Below, one piece after another: positions 17,795 through 26,946 of a stretch of DNA of 64,000 nt. Position 1 is the first letter of the stretch; each line of letters opens with the position of its first letter. The DNA comes from Tundrisphaera sp051175315 (lineage in GTDB: Bacteria > Planctomycetota > Planctomycetia > Isosphaerales > Isosphaeraceae). The stretch is taken from NCBI RefSeq assembly GCF_051175315.1, contig NZ_CP195100.1, positions 4,712,001 through 4,776,000 on the forward strand, written 5' to 3'. The position numbers and the translations under genes are program-made. A model generated the notes under the pieces. It had not been told where the DNA came from and made no database searches. It was given only the letters and a program-made list of their open reading frames with translations.

Positions 17795-18786
17795 TGGGCG
17801 GAGAGATCACCCCGGCGGACTGGCCGATTTTGGTGACGGGGGCCTCGGGCTTCGTGGGCGGTCACGTCGCGCGCGACCTCGCCCGATCCGGCTTCCCGGT
17901 CCGGGGCCTGACCCGACGACCGCCCGACATCCGGCCCGGCGACCCGGCCATCGACTGGCACGTCGGCGACCTCCGCGACCCCGCCCACCGCCGCCGGGCC
18001 CTCCGGGGGGCTCGGGGGGTGGTCCACGCGGCCTCGTGGGTCAGCCTGGGCGTCGACCCCCGGGGGCATGCGACCGAGATCAACGTCCGGGCCACCCGCG
18101 ACCTCCTGTGCGACGCCGCATCGGAGGGGGTGGAGCGGCTGGTCTACACCTCGACCCTGCACACCCTGGCGGCCGGCACCGCCGACGCCCCGGCCGACGA
18201 GTCGACCCCCTGGAACCTGGACCGCGTCCGCTCCCCCTATTCCGAGAGCAAGCGCGAGGCCGAGCGGATCGTCCTGGACGGCCCCGTGCCCGCCATCGCC
18301 CTCTGCCCCGGCATGGTGGTGGGCGACCGCGACCCCAAGCCGACCTCGACGCGCGTCCTGATCCTGATGGCCCGGGGCCGGACGGCGATCCTGCCCCGCG
18401 GCGGCATCCCGATTTTGGACGCCTCGGTGGCCGCCCTGGCCCACCGCCGCGCCCTCTCCCTGGGCGACCCCGGCACCCGCTACGCGGTGGTCGGCCCCTA
18501 CCTCTCCTACCTCGACCTCGCCACGCTGGTCGCGCGCCTCACCGGCAACCCCCGCCGGATCATCACCCTGCCCGACCCCCTCGGCCCCCCCCTCGCGGCC
18601 CTGGCGGGCCTCCTCGACCGCCTCTCCCGAGGCCGCTTCCCCGACGTCTCCTCCGCCGCCGTCGCCGGCGGCTTCCTCCGCCTCCACGTCACCGGCGCCC
18701 GCGCCGACGCCGCCTTTGGGCTCAGCCATCCAGCGGCGATGGATTCGATCCGGTCGGCATGTAAAACGTCCGCCGCTCCGGCCTAG
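17794..18786 (+). CDS. NAD-dependent epimerase/dehydratase (extended SDR)
   Basis: A 330-aa extended SDR with GASGFVG at residues 16-22 and the catalytic pair Tyr149/Lys153 in SPYSESKREAE. The family includes dihydroflavonol reductases, 3-beta-hydroxysteroid dehydrogenases and HpnA-like proteins of hopanoid clusters; the exact substrate is not evident. I chose the ATG at 17794 because it overlaps the SppA-like stop (TGATG); a start at 17752 would lie inside that gene. Base composition drops abruptly right after its stop, which marks the border of the AT-rich island. Confidence 0.85.
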   Translation: MGGEITPADWPILVTGASGFVGGHVARDLARSGFPVRGLTRRPPDIRPGDPAIDWHVGDLRDPAHRRRALRGARGVVHAASWVSLGVDPRGHATEINVRATRDLLCDAASEGVERLVYTSTLHTLAAGTADAPADESTPWNLDRVRSPYSESKREAERIVLDGPVPAIALCPGMVVGDRDPKPTSTRVLILMARGRTAILPRGGIPILDASVAALAHRRALSLGDPGTRYAVVGPYLSYLDLATLVARLTGNPRRIITLPDPLGPPLAALAGLLDRLSRGRFPDVSSAAVAGGFLRLHVTGARADAAFGLSHPAAMDSIRSACKTSAAPA

Positions 18787-18941
18787 TTTTAGATACATCC
18801 TTCCAAGAATCGGCCGAAGATAATAAGGCTTGATTCTGAAAATAGATGGAATTTAGTAAGCTTCCATATCATTTGTTGAATTGAATCAGAATGGTGCAAA
18901 TTTAATTCATACGGCCTGCATAATATGAATGCAAATGCAAG

Positions 18942-19886
18942 TCATCTATTTGTATAGAGCCTTAATCTCAACTCTACATATTTTTTACCTTTTGGTTCAA
19001 ACATTTTCGTTTGGCCTATTGTTTTCCAGCGAGGGCCGTATTTTTTATAAAACTCTTCTACTGCTTGCTCTAAGGTCATCCCATGGGCAAGTTTTTTAAA
19101 AATACCAAAGCATCCATTTAAGCTTGTTCTAAATGATTCATTGCCATCGTATAGCCAGTACTCTAACTGCCTAATCTGCTCACCTGTAGGGATTTCGATG
19201 AAATTGGCTTTGCTGACGACCTGGACTAACAGATAGGAAAATTTTGTACCCCATGCTAATCGTACACATGCAAATAAAGTGTCCGTGTCGCGTTCTATGA
19301 TATGTAATGTGTCTGATGATTCCTGTGTTTTGGCCATTAAATGGCTAGCTACGCGGGGATTGACTTCGAGAGTTTTTGACCAATTTGAGCCAAACTCGTT
19401 GTCGATGAATTCAATAAGGCCTGCGTTCGCTAATCCTAATTCTTCATAATGATCTGCTATTCGTCTTGCAGCTACAATTTCGGAAACATTCGCAGTTTGG
19501 GCGATTTTTTGAATCACATATAAATCGACAGGGGCTCGACCGACCATGTGAAGTAGTCGATTGCCTGGTAGCAAAAGTTCAGAGGCTAGCGAATTGATAG
19601 CCTTTTCGCTGTTCCTGCGACTGCTAAGCGGGCCTAATGGATTTACATCTGGAGTGATACCTAAGATTAAATGTGCGATTTCATGGGCCAAAGTAAACCT
19701 TTGCCTGACAGGGGCGTCATTGCTGTTAATGGTGATTATTGATTTGTTGCCTCTTCGGATGCACCAGCCGGTAGAATTCCCCAACGGCAGAAAGACGAGG
19801 TCAGCACCGATCATCTCCGAGATAAACTCGGGCCCTTTTGGAAAATGCTTATTGGCCAAAAACAAACCTTGGGAGATGTCAATCAT
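18942..19886 (-). CDS. ImmA/IrrE-family metallopeptidase
   Basis: A 314-aa protein. The zinc motif HEIAH is at residues 68-72 within FTLAHEIAHLILG, and a downstream Glu in SLASELLLP is the third-ligand motif typical of the ImmA/IrrE family. Known members cleave transcriptional repressors of mobile elements or stress regulons, such as ImmR and DdrO. The C-terminal half (about 150-314) has no recognisable domain. It overlaps the upstream 89-aa gene by 4 bp. Its AT-rich codon use differs sharply from flanking genes, which suggests horizontal transfer. No helix-turn-helix regulator, the usual partner, is seen beside it. Confidence 0.88.
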   Translation of the reverse strand: MIDISQGLFLANKHFPKGPEFISEMIGADLVFLPLGNSTGWCIRRGNKSIITINSNDAPVRQRFTLAHEIAHLILGITPDVNPLGPLSSRRNSEKAINSLASELLLPGNRLLHMVGRAPVDLYVIQKIAQTANVSEIVAARRIADHYEELGLANAGLIEFIDNEFGSNWSKTLEVNPRVASHLMAKTQESSDTLHIIERDTDTLFACVRLAWGTKFSYLLVQVVSKANFIEIPTGEQIRQLEYWLYDGNESFRTSLNGCFGIFKKLAHGMTLEQAVEEFYKKYGPRWKTIGQTKMFEPKGKKYVELRLRLYTNR

Positions 19887-20152
19887 CTTGGGTTAATGTC
19901 AAGGAGGGTGCGAATTTGAGATAGCAAATGTCGTTTTGCATCATCTTCCATCTCGGAGAATTCGGTCGTCCTAAAATCAACTCGAATATCCGGATGTGCA
20001 TCAAGAAGCCTGTGGATTGTGTCGTTTAAATCGTTGCCAGTACGCTTGGAGCCCGCAGCACGGAGTTTCGCAAGCCTACGGGATGTATCATTACTGCCCG
20101 CGGAAGGCATGCCTTCACCAGGGTTGTCCCAGCCTGTCGCATGATCGCTCAT
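19883..20152 (-). CDS. Small protein of unknown function between GNAT and ImmA/IrrE genes
   Basis: An 89-aa, polar, mostly helical protein. It overlaps the upstream GNAT gene and the downstream peptidase gene by 4 bp each, so all three are translationally coupled. The C-terminal part (DDAKRHLLSQIRTLLD) looks like an amphipathic helix, and the N-terminus is Gly/Ser-rich. I recognise no family. Its size and placement fit an antitoxin or adaptor that the peptidase could cleave; that is inference only. Confidence 0.75.
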   Translation of the reverse strand: MSDHATGWDNPGEGMPSAGSNDTSRRLAKLRAAGSKRTGNDLNDTIHRLLDAHPDIRVDFRTTEFSEMEDDAKRHLLSQIRTLLDINPR

Positions 20153-20751
20153 GATATTAATCCCCGAGACCTTAATGCTCTCAAAGCTGCGTGTTTCGGA
20201 AGCTCAAGATCAACAAGTTCTCCAGCTTCAGCTAATGGGGCAGTCTGGATGAAACCCCTGTCTAAGTACCACTGTATTGCGGATGACAATGCAGACACCC
20301 TGATCCGGCCCTCCCAACCCTGAAGATAACTTTGCCAGCATGCCCATGCCAGCATCGATTTCCCTATTCCTTCATATAATGGATCTTTTGCATATCGTGC
20401 ACGGTTCCAGGGAGCGGCGGCGATCCGATCAATTTCAGCCGCCCCTTTGCCAGCTTCAATTTGCGATTCGCCTGAGAGATCAAGGATCATTGCGCCTTGT
20501 ACATCGCCATCCGACGTCGTGATCGCTACACACTCAATCGTGCGATACTCCCCTAAATTTAAAACATCCTCCATCCACACCCAGTGGTCATCATGCAAGG
20601 GGTCGGCGTCATCCCGACATGGAATAGGCTTCCACCATCGAAAATCGATGGAATCACGTGCCATTCCAGAGGTTAATCGCACAATGCTAGCACTCACTTC
20701 AATATCTTCTTGCACATTCTTGAGAGTTATCGGGAAAGGGAGTTCTATCAC
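20149..20751 (-). CDS. GNAT-like N-acetyltransferase in AT-rich island
   Basis: A 200-aa protein. Residues 126-140 (YEGIGKSMLAWACWQ) resemble the acetyl-CoA pyrophosphate loop of GNATs, and SAIQWYLDRGF at about 157-167 matches the conserved C-terminal GNAT segment. It starts with GTG at 20751, preceded at good spacing by GAGGAG. The N-terminal 60 residues are not typical. In a coupled set with a small protein and an ImmA/IrrE peptidase it could be a toxin-like or self-modifying acetyltransferase, but nothing in the sequence proves that. Confidence 0.7.
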   Translation of the reverse strand: MIELPFPITLKNVQEDIEVSASIVRLTSGMARDSIDFRWWKPIPCRDDADPLHDDHWVWMEDVLNLGEYRTIECVAITTSDGDVQGAMILDLSGESQIEAGKGAAEIDRIAAAPWNRARYAKDPLYEGIGKSMLAWACWQSYLQGWEGRIRVSALSSAIQWYLDRGFIQTAPLAEAGELVDLELPKHAALRALRSRGLIS

Positions 20752-20892
20752 GCAGAACTCCTCGATTTGGTTCTCACCCGCGGTATCGTTCTTGCGGGCA
20801 TTCTCGATTTTACCCTTCTTATCAGAATAGTCAAAATCATTCCGCCTCTCGAGTGGTGTAATCGCTTCAGCTCAACTTCGTCTTGTTTCAAA

Positions 20893-20898
20893 ATTATA
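20893..20898 (-). promoter_or_regulatory. Candidate -10 box upstream of the GNAT operon
   Basis: A perfect TATAAT lies on the minus strand about 140 bp upstream of the GNAT start in the AT-rich island. The -35 region at proper spacing (TTCGAG) is poor, so it is a weak candidate. Confidence 0.25.
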
Positions 20899-21012
20899 AC
20901 CCAAGACGGACAACCGCTCGAAGTACTGCTACTTTTCACCTGGAAAATCGTCAAGTCGAGTAGGGCGGGCACCACCTGCTACATATCCCTGATGAGCTGG
21001 GCGTTGCTCACC

Positions 21013-21684
21013 TTATCTCGACTGGCCGGGCAGGCCCTGGTCGGGCTCGTCCATCGCCTGGGCCCGCTCGGCCGGGGAGTAGGCGGGGGCGGCGCCCGTG
21101 GCGCGGTAGACACGCATCTTTCCCGACATGGCGGCCATCGAGGCCCGGGTGCCGGTCGCGGTGGCGCCATAGGTGAGGGAGTCGGCCGGGGCGATGCCGA
21201 TGTGGCCGGCGGCCTCGATCGCGTCCTGGTTGGCGCCCAGGAACTCGAAGTGCCAGGAGTAGACGTCGCGCTGGTGCGAGATCATCCGGAAGATCCGCTC
21301 GCGGGTGAAATCCTGGCTGGCGTTCTCGTGGCCGTCGGTGATGATCACGAAGATGACCCGGTCGGGGCGGTCGGGCTCGGCCAGCGCGGCCAGGCGTTGG
21401 CCGGTCTCGAGGATGGTCCGGCCGATGGCGTCCAGGAGGGCCGTCGTGCCGCGGGGCTGGAAGGTCTCGGTCGTCAGCCTCGGGACGGTCGCCAGGGGGA
21501 CCGCGACGTGGACCGGGGTGTACTCGTTGTCGAACAGGACCAGGGAGAGCTGCGCGTCGCCGGGCTCCTTCCGCTGGTCGGCGACGAAGGCGTTGAACGA
21601 CCCGATGGTATCGTCGGCGATCGATTCCATCGAGCCGGAGCGGTCGAGGACGATCGAGATGTCGGTGAACCTGGATCGGGGCAT
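21013..21684 (-). CDS. von Willebrand factor A domain protein
   Basis: A 223-aa protein made almost entirely of one vWA domain. The MIDAS motif is DRSGS at residues 14-18, with Thr in the RGTTALLDAI segment and ITDGHEN as the third metal-contacting loop. It has no signal peptide, so it is probably cytoplasmic and binds a protein partner in a metal-dependent way. I chose the ATG at 21684, preceded by GAGG, because the longer reading to 21774 adds a low-complexity Arg-rich tail. The 178-aa gene lies 86 bp upstream and may be co-transcribed. Confidence 0.88.
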   Translation of the reverse strand: MPRSRFTDISIVLDRSGSMESIADDTIGSFNAFVADQRKEPGDAQLSLVLFDNEYTPVHVAVPLATVPRLTTETFQPRGTTALLDAIGRTILETGQRLAALAEPDRPDRVIFVIITDGHENASQDFTRERIFRMISHQRDVYSWHFEFLGANQDAIEAAGHIGIAPADSLTYGATATGTRASMAAMSGKMRVYRATGAAPAYSPAERAQAMDEPDQGLPGQSR

Positions 21685-21770
21685 GCCTACCTCGGTGGGA
21701 TCGATGCGTCGGGATCTGGATGGAGTTTCTCCGACCGTATCTCCAAACCGCCCGGGCCGCAAGCGGCGGG

Positions 21771-22307
21771 TCATCCGAGGACGATCCTCCTTCCCGGCTC
21801 CGCCGATCGGTAGACCCGGATCTCATGCTCCTCGTATTGCGACCGGATGCCGAGCGAGGCCGCCAGGGCCAGGACGTGATCCAACTCGTCGTCGAAACGG
21901 GCCGCCTCCGCGGGGAGCGGGTCGCCGACATCCACCTCGACGACCAGGCCTCGGAGGTCGGAGACGGCGTATTTCCTGGCCAGGCGACCGCCCCGGTAGT
22001 AGGCGAAGTCGTAGGAGCGGTCGTCTTCCCCGACCGAACCGGCGAAGACGTCGATCGTCCGGCCGAGTTCGGCGATGGTCGCCCAGGTCGTCGGCCGGTA
22101 CCACAAGGTGTAGCCCCAGTCGTCGGCGAGCATGGTCCACTCGCCGTCGTCGGCCACGACGGCATAGTGGGAGCCCCGGGCGTCGGCCGAGTCGGTGTAG
22201 TCCCCGATCCCGAAGGTCGCGAGCAGGTCGGCGTCGGCCATCCGGGTGCGTAGGAAGATGTAGAACGGGGCGTACAACCGGCCGCGGACGAGATAGGGGG
22301 GCGGCAT
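21771..22307 (-). CDS. Conserved protein of unknown function next to a vWA gene
   Basis: A 178-aa protein. The start at 22307 follows AGGAGCGAG. The sequence is soluble, rich in Asp, Tyr and Trp (WYRPTTWATI, DFAYYRGGRLARKYAVSD), with no signal peptide or metal motif. I do not recognise the family. It lies upstream of the vWA gene in the same direction and may share its transcript. The upstream extension to 22457 is Pro/Arg/Gly-rich and probably not translated. Confidence 0.7.
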   Translation of the reverse strand: MPPPYLVRGRLYAPFYIFLRTRMADADLLATFGIGDYTDSADARGSHYAVVADDGEWTMLADDWGYTLWYRPTTWATIAELGRTIDVFAGSVGEDDRSYDFAYYRGGRLARKYAVSDLRGLVVEVDVGDPLPAEAARFDDELDHVLALAASLGIRSQYEEHEIRVYRSAEPGRRIVLG

Positions 22308-22479
22308 CGCTCGCTCCTGATGGTGGGATCCCGCCGGGCGCCCGCGGCGGACCCGGCTCGTGCCCCCGCCGGGCTCGCCCACGCTCGGCATGGGTCCGCG
22401 CCCGTTCCTGGGGCGATGAGGGGCGTTGCCCCGGGCGGTCGGGGGCGGATCGGGCACGGAAGGGGTCGATAGCGGGCGA

Positions 22480-22632
22480 TCAGGCGGTGGGCTCGCGATC
22501 GTCGCGGGCCTCGCGGGCGCCGCGGCGCTCGGCCAGGTCGCGGGCCCGCTCCTCGGCCTTGCGCCTCGCCTTCTCGATCTGGATCGGCCTGCGCTCGCTC
22601 GGCCGCCGCTTCAGCGGGTTGTTGTTCGCCAT
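22480..22632 (-). CDS. Small basic protein (50 aa)
   Basis: ATG at 22632 is preceded at ideal spacing by GGGGAGGA. The 50-aa product (starting MANNNPLKRRPSERR) is dominated by Arg, Lys and Glu and should be a single charged helix; it may bind nucleic acid. It is too short for family recognition. It is divergent from the 136-aa gene at 22894. Confidence 0.5.
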   Translation of the reverse strand: MANNNPLKRRPSERRPIQIEKARRKAEERARDLAERRGAREARDDREPTA

Positions 22633-22893
22633 GAGATCCTCCCCGTCGGCCCCGGGACATCCGCCTCCGGGCGATGGCCGCTCCTCCCACTCTGACCGGC
22701 CCGGCGGGCGGTGTCGATGGCCCGTCCCCCGTCAAATGCAAAGGCCCTCAATTGATCGGGGGGGAATTTCTTTGATGGGCCGGAGGTCATCTGTTATTCC
22801 GGTGAGTCCCGCCGTGGCGACCGGGATCTGGCCCCGGCTGGATCGCTCTTTCCCCCCATCCGACGTTCGCCCACGAGGCACAAGGAGCCTGAG

Positions 22894-23304
22894 ATGGCAC
22901 ATGGTCCGGTCAAAATCATCCGAGATCAGCAGGGGAACCCGCTCAGGGCCTTCTTCGTCCTGATCATGAGGAAGAAGGGGGTTACCGATTTCATCGAGGA
23001 TGATGAAAAGACGTGGATCGTCCTGCCATCGGGCGTCAAGCGGCAATTCAAGAACATCACGATCGTGGACAACTGGCCGGTGCCGAACCGGCCGAATCTC
23101 AGGGTCGTCCTGTGCCGGGGGCGGATCGGGGACATCATCCCCGCCAAGGCGGGAGACCCGGTCGTCCCCACCAAGGCGGGGGTCCCGGTGGTCACCGCGG
23201 GCGAGGTCGTGGTGACGCTCACGAACGACCCGCCGGGCTCAGATCCGATCATGACGGATACGATCACCATGGATGTGGCGCAAGACGACGAGGAACCCGA
23301 GTAA
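22894..23304 (+). CDS. Protein of unknown function
   Basis: A 136-aa protein with a good ribosome site (AAGGAG) 8 bp before the ATG. No signal peptide or membrane segment. The N-terminal half is basic with beta-strand-like segments (KTWIVLPSGVKRQFKNITIVDNW). The C-terminus is acidic, and a short duplicated VP(T/A)KAGxPV motif occurs at about 85-100. It converges on the kinase gene that ends 20 bp away. Function unknown. Confidence 0.65.
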   Translation: MAHGPVKIIRDQQGNPLRAFFVLIMRKKGVTDFIEDDEKTWIVLPSGVKRQFKNITIVDNWPVPNRPNLRVVLCRGRIGDIIPAKAGDPVVPTKAGVPVVTAGEVVVTLTNDPPGSDPIMTDTITMDVAQDDEEPE

Positions 23305-23324
23305 GGCCCGATCCGACGCGGGCA

Positions 23325-26123
23325 TCACCGGGGCCCGGGCAGGCGGGCCAGGGCCTCCCGGTGTTCGGCGAGGGCCAGCCGATCGGCGGGGCTGGCGGGG
23401 TTCGCCCCCAGGGCGATGGCCTGGAGGGCGGCGGCCTGCGCCAGCAGGGACCGGGCCTCGTCGGACGCGTCGCGGGCGATCGCGAGGCGGCCCAGCTGGC
23501 CGAGGATGCGGCCCATGAGGCCGGAATGGACGGGGTGCCGCTCCGCCTTCGCGAGGAGCGGCCCGACGACCTCGCGGGCGCGCTCGGCATCGGCGCGGGC
23601 CTCCTCGGTACGCCCGCCGTCGGCCCGGGATCGGGACCGGGCCAGAAGCGCCTCGGCCCATCGGCCCTGGTAGTGGACGATGTCGCGGGAATCGGCGGCC
23701 AGCCGGGCGAGCTGGTCGACGGCCTCGTCCAGGTTCGCGACGGCCTCGAGATGCCCCGACCCCGCCCGGGCCCGGCCCAGTTCGAGATGGGCCACGGCCC
23801 GGGTGTAGAGCAGGTCGCGATCCTGGGGGGCCTGGGCCAGGAGGGCATCCGCCCGGCGGATGGCCTCGGTCAACGCCCGCTCGGCGTCGGTGGGCCGGCC
23901 CGCGGCCCGCAGCGCGGACCCGAGTTCCTCCAGGGTCATGGCCAGTTCCATCGGGTCGGTCCGCCCGGGCTTCGCCCCGTCGGCCAGCGCGGTGAGCAGG
24001 ACCACGGCCTTCTCGCCGTCGCGGATCGCCCCGGCGTGATCGCCGATGTCGCGGCGGTAGGCGGCCCCGTTGTAGAGGGCCCGGGCCAGGGTCCGCCGAT
24101 GGCCCTGGACGCCGGGATGCGCGGCGACGAGCCGCTCGGCCGCCTCGCGCGACCTCCGATAGAGGGGCCCGGCCTCGTCGAACGCCCCCGCCATCCGATG
24201 GCGTTCGGCCCCGTCCAGGCACGTCTCGGCCAGGTAGGTGAGGAGGCGCGGCTCCCCGGGATAGCGGGCGACGAGCCCATCCAGGAGTTTGATGGCGGTC
24301 GCGTAGATGGGGGCGGCCTCCTCGCGGCCGGTGAGCCGGAAGAGGTTGCCGAGCTCCCGGTAGGATTTGGCCAGCCCGAACCGCACGGCGGGGTCTTCGC
24401 CTTGCTGGTCGAGGAGCTTCCTGAGCAGGTCGCTCGCCTTGCCGGCGATCCGGAGCCGCATCGCCTCGGTCCCCGGCAGCTTCGGGAGGTCGGCGGCGGC
24501 GACCATGCGTAGGAGCCCGCCGTCGGGGCCGTCGTCGCCGATCGCGGCGATGGCCAGCTTCAGGCTGGCGTCGGCCTTCGACCGTTCGGACTGGGCCGAC
24601 CCCCGGGCCGCGTCGGCCTGCCGCTTCGCGGCGATCAGCAGGCCGTTGGCCATCTCCGCCCGGCGTTTCTCCCGGTCGATCAGCGCGGCGGCGACGAGGG
24701 CGGTCGCCGAGGTCGCCATCAGCAGGGCGACGGCGACGGCGGCGGCCGTGCGATGATGCCGGAGCCAGCGGCCGGCGCGGACGAGCATCGATTCCGGGTG
24801 CGCCGAGACGGGCTCGTCGGCCAGCCAGCGTTCCACGTCCTCGCCCAGCGCGAGCGCCGATCCATAGCGGCCCTCCGGGCGCAGGGCCATGGCCTTCAGG
24901 CAGATCGATTCCAACGCCGGATCGACCCCCGGGCGGACCTGCCGGGGGGGCGGGAATCGCCCCTCGCGGACGATCGCGATGGCCTCGGCCTTCTTGCCGG
25001 AGGTCGGGACGCGGCCGGTCAGGAGGTAATAGAAGGTCGCGCCCAAGCCGTAGATGTCGCTGGGCCGGCCGATCGCCTCGACGTCGCCGGCCGCCTGCTC
25101 GGGCGACATGAAGGCCGGCGTCCCGCGGAGATCCCCGTCGGCGGTCGCCTCCACCTCGTCGCCCCACGCGGGGTGCGGCCACGCCGGGCCGGCCGGATCC
25201 GGCGAGGCCCCGCCGTCGACCCGCTTCGCCAGGCCCCAATCCAGGAGGATCGTCTCGCCGAACGGCCCGAGCTTGATGTTGCGCGGCTTGATGTCCCGGT
25301 GGATCACGCCCCGGCTGTGCGCGAAGGCCACGGCGTTGCAGACGTCGACGAAGTGCCGGAGCAGGCCGCGGAAGGCCAGGGCGTTGGCGCCGGGGCGGGC
25401 CGAACCCGCCGCGCGATGGTGATCGTCGATGGCCTCCTCGAACGTCGGGCCTTCGATGAACCGCATCGCATAGAACGGTCGGCCGTCCGAATAGCGGCCG
25501 AAGCCGTGCACCGAGATGATCCCCGGGTGCTCCAGCCCCCCGGTGATCAGGGCCTCGCGGACGAAATAGCCCCGGCTGATCGGGTCGTCGGCGCGATCGG
25601 CCTGGATCTCCTTCAGGGCGACCTGCCGGTCGAGCTCGGCATCCTGAGCCAAGTAGATCACGCCCAGCCCCCCCCTGGCGTGCTGGCGCAGGACGCGGAA
25701 CCGCCTCCGGCCCGAGGCATGGCCCGGGCCGGGGTCCCGGTCGCCGGGGTCCGACCCCAGGACGGTGGAGGTCTCGCCGCCCCGGGGGAGGTCCCGGGTG
25801 GTCGAGTCGGACGGCTCGCCGGGGTCGGTCGCGGCCTCGCCGAAGGCGGCGAGGACGAGGTCCTCGTGCCCCGGGAAGCGGGCCCGATAGGTCTCCGGGT
25901 CGGGGCTCTCGTTGGCGGACCTGCGCAGCTCGATCTCGACCGACAGGAGGGCCCGGAGCAGCGCAGGGCGACGCTCCGGGGTCGCGTCCGCGAGGATCTG
26001 CTCGATCGAGGGGCGTCGCCCCGCGTGCCACGAGGCTTCGAAATCGTCGCAGATCGACACGACCTGCCTCAGGGTGGAGAGGTCGAGCCGTGCGGTCGGA
26101 TCGGACGACTCGCGGCCCGTCAT
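23325..26123 (-). CDS. Serine/threonine protein kinase with transmembrane segment and TPR-like C-terminus
   Basis: A 932-aa protein. The kinase domain is at residues 143-420: a glycine loop (ARGGLGVIYLA), ATP-anchoring Lys171, HRDIKPRN with Asp277, and DWG (295-297) in place of DFG, as is usual for planctomycete kinases. A hydrophobic segment at about 435-460 (AVAVALLMATSATALVAAAL) predicts one membrane span. The remaining ~450 residues are helical, Ala/Leu/Arg-rich TPR-like repeats, likely a sensor or scaffold. The start overlaps the upstream sigma-factor stop by 4 bp, so the two are coupled; this sigma-kinase pairing is common in Isosphaeraceae and suggests the kinase tunes the sigma factor or shares its stimulus. 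Confidence 0.9.
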   Translation of the reverse strand: MTGRESSDPTARLDLSTLRQVVSICDDFEASWHAGRRPSIEQILADATPERRPALLRALLSVEIELRRSANESPDPETYRARFPGHEDLVLAAFGEAATDPGEPSDSTTRDLPRGGETSTVLGSDPGDRDPGPGHASGRRRFRVLRQHARGGLGVIYLAQDAELDRQVALKEIQADRADDPISRGYFVREALITGGLEHPGIISVHGFGRYSDGRPFYAMRFIEGPTFEEAIDDHHRAAGSARPGANALAFRGLLRHFVDVCNAVAFAHSRGVIHRDIKPRNIKLGPFGETILLDWGLAKRVDGGASPDPAGPAWPHPAWGDEVEATADGDLRGTPAFMSPEQAAGDVEAIGRPSDIYGLGATFYYLLTGRVPTSGKKAEAIAIVREGRFPPPRQVRPGVDPALESICLKAMALRPEGRYGSALALGEDVERWLADEPVSAHPESMLVRAGRWLRHHRTAAAVAVALLMATSATALVAAALIDREKRRAEMANGLLIAAKRQADAARGSAQSERSKADASLKLAIAAIGDDGPDGGLLRMVAAADLPKLPGTEAMRLRIAGKASDLLRKLLDQQGEDPAVRFGLAKSYRELGNLFRLTGREEAAPIYATAIKLLDGLVARYPGEPRLLTYLAETCLDGAERHRMAGAFDEAGPLYRRSREAAERLVAAHPGVQGHRRTLARALYNGAAYRRDIGDHAGAIRDGEKAVVLLTALADGAKPGRTDPMELAMTLEELGSALRAAGRPTDAERALTEAIRRADALLAQAPQDRDLLYTRAVAHLELGRARAGSGHLEAVANLDEAVDQLARLAADSRDIVHYQGRWAEALLARSRSRADGGRTEEARADAERAREVVGPLLAKAERHPVHSGLMGRILGQLGRLAIARDASDEARSLLAQAAALQAIALGANPASPADRLALAEHREALARLPGPR

Positions 26124-26764
26124 GCCGACGACTCCTGCTCCCACAGCTTGCGGATCATCTCCAGCTTGTAGGCGACGGTGCGGGGCGAACGTCCCAGACG
26201 CTCGCCGATCTGCTCGTTGGTGTAGCCCTCGAACTTCCAGATCGCGACCTGCCGCAATGACTCGTCCCCCAGGAGGTCGAGCAAGCGCCGGCATTGCTCC
26301 GCGACCTGCGCCGCGAACTCCGGGGTCGGCCCGTCGCCGATCATCGCGTCCAGGCCCGCCGCCCCGGGATCGCCCCCGTCCAGGGCCGCCTCGTCGAGCA
26401 CCCGGCCCCCGCCGCGCTTCCCCCGGGCGGCGTGCTTGCGCAGGTTGATCGCCTTGCGCGCGGTCAGGGAGACGAGGAGCTTCCAGAGGTCATCGCGATC
26501 CGCCAGGATCGGGAACCGACCCTGCGACGCGGCGCGGCAGAAGCTGTCGAAGGCGCTCAACGCCACGTCTTCCTCGTCGGCCGCCAGCCCCCGGCCCCCG
26601 GCCAACTTGCCTCGCGCCAGGCGCACCAGGCGATCGAAATACTTCTCCCACAAGGGTTGCACGGCCGCATGGTCCCCCTCCTTGAGGTTGCCGAGCCAGA
26701 GGGAGACGGAGCCCAGCGGGTCGGAATCCATTCGATCGGCGCTCCCCGGGTTGATCTCGACCAT
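26120..26764 (-). CDS. ECF-type RNA polymerase sigma factor
   Basis: A 214-aa protein. Region 2 is recognisable at about 30-90 (LWEKYFDRLVRLARGKL through DLWKLLVSLTARKAIN) and region 4 at about 150-205 with a helix-turn-helix ending in YTNEQIGERLGRSPRTVAYKLEMIR. It belongs to the planctomycete ECF-like group. ATG at 26764 was preferred over GTG at 26770. It should direct transcription of a regulon and is translationally coupled to the kinase. No anti-sigma factor is seen nearby, so control by the kinase is plausible. Confidence 0.88.
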   Translation of the reverse strand: MVEINPGSADRMDSDPLGSVSLWLGNLKEGDHAAVQPLWEKYFDRLVRLARGKLAGGRGLAADEEDVALSAFDSFCRAASQGRFPILADRDDLWKLLVSLTARKAINLRKHAARGKRGGGRVLDEAALDGGDPGAAGLDAMIGDGPTPEFAAQVAEQCRRLLDLLGDESLRQVAIWKFEGYTNEQIGERLGRSPRTVAYKLEMIRKLWEQESSA

Positions 26765-26946
26765 ATCCACCGCTCATTCGGGACCAGATTAGTCCACCCC
26801 AGGGCGCGGTGAAAGTCGACGGCCTCGAAGAAAAAGCCCGGCGGTCGTTGCACGCCCGACGCGCCGATGTTGGTGGTCTGATTGGAGGGTGGCATCAGTC
26901 GAGCCATCCGCAAGCCGAAGCGACCGCTGGCAAGGGGTTTTCTCTC

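Larger units (their letters stand above)
18787..21010. mobile_element. AT-rich genomic island (composition-defined)
   Basis: From the epimerase stop to the vWA gene the base composition is far more AT-rich than the surrounding very GC-rich DNA, and codon use changes accordingly (for example many AAA, ATT and TTT codons in the peptidase gene). The island carries three overlapping minus-strand genes. No integrase, transposase, tRNA or flanking direct repeats are visible, so the mechanism of entry is unknown and the borders are approximate. Confidence 0.65.

Noticed and set aside
20748..20975. 75-aa minus-strand frame overlapping the GNAT start by 4 bp
   Set aside because: The 4-bp overlap is tempting, but the sequence has no family resemblance, and the best -10 box lies inside it, so it would not be fully transcribed from there.
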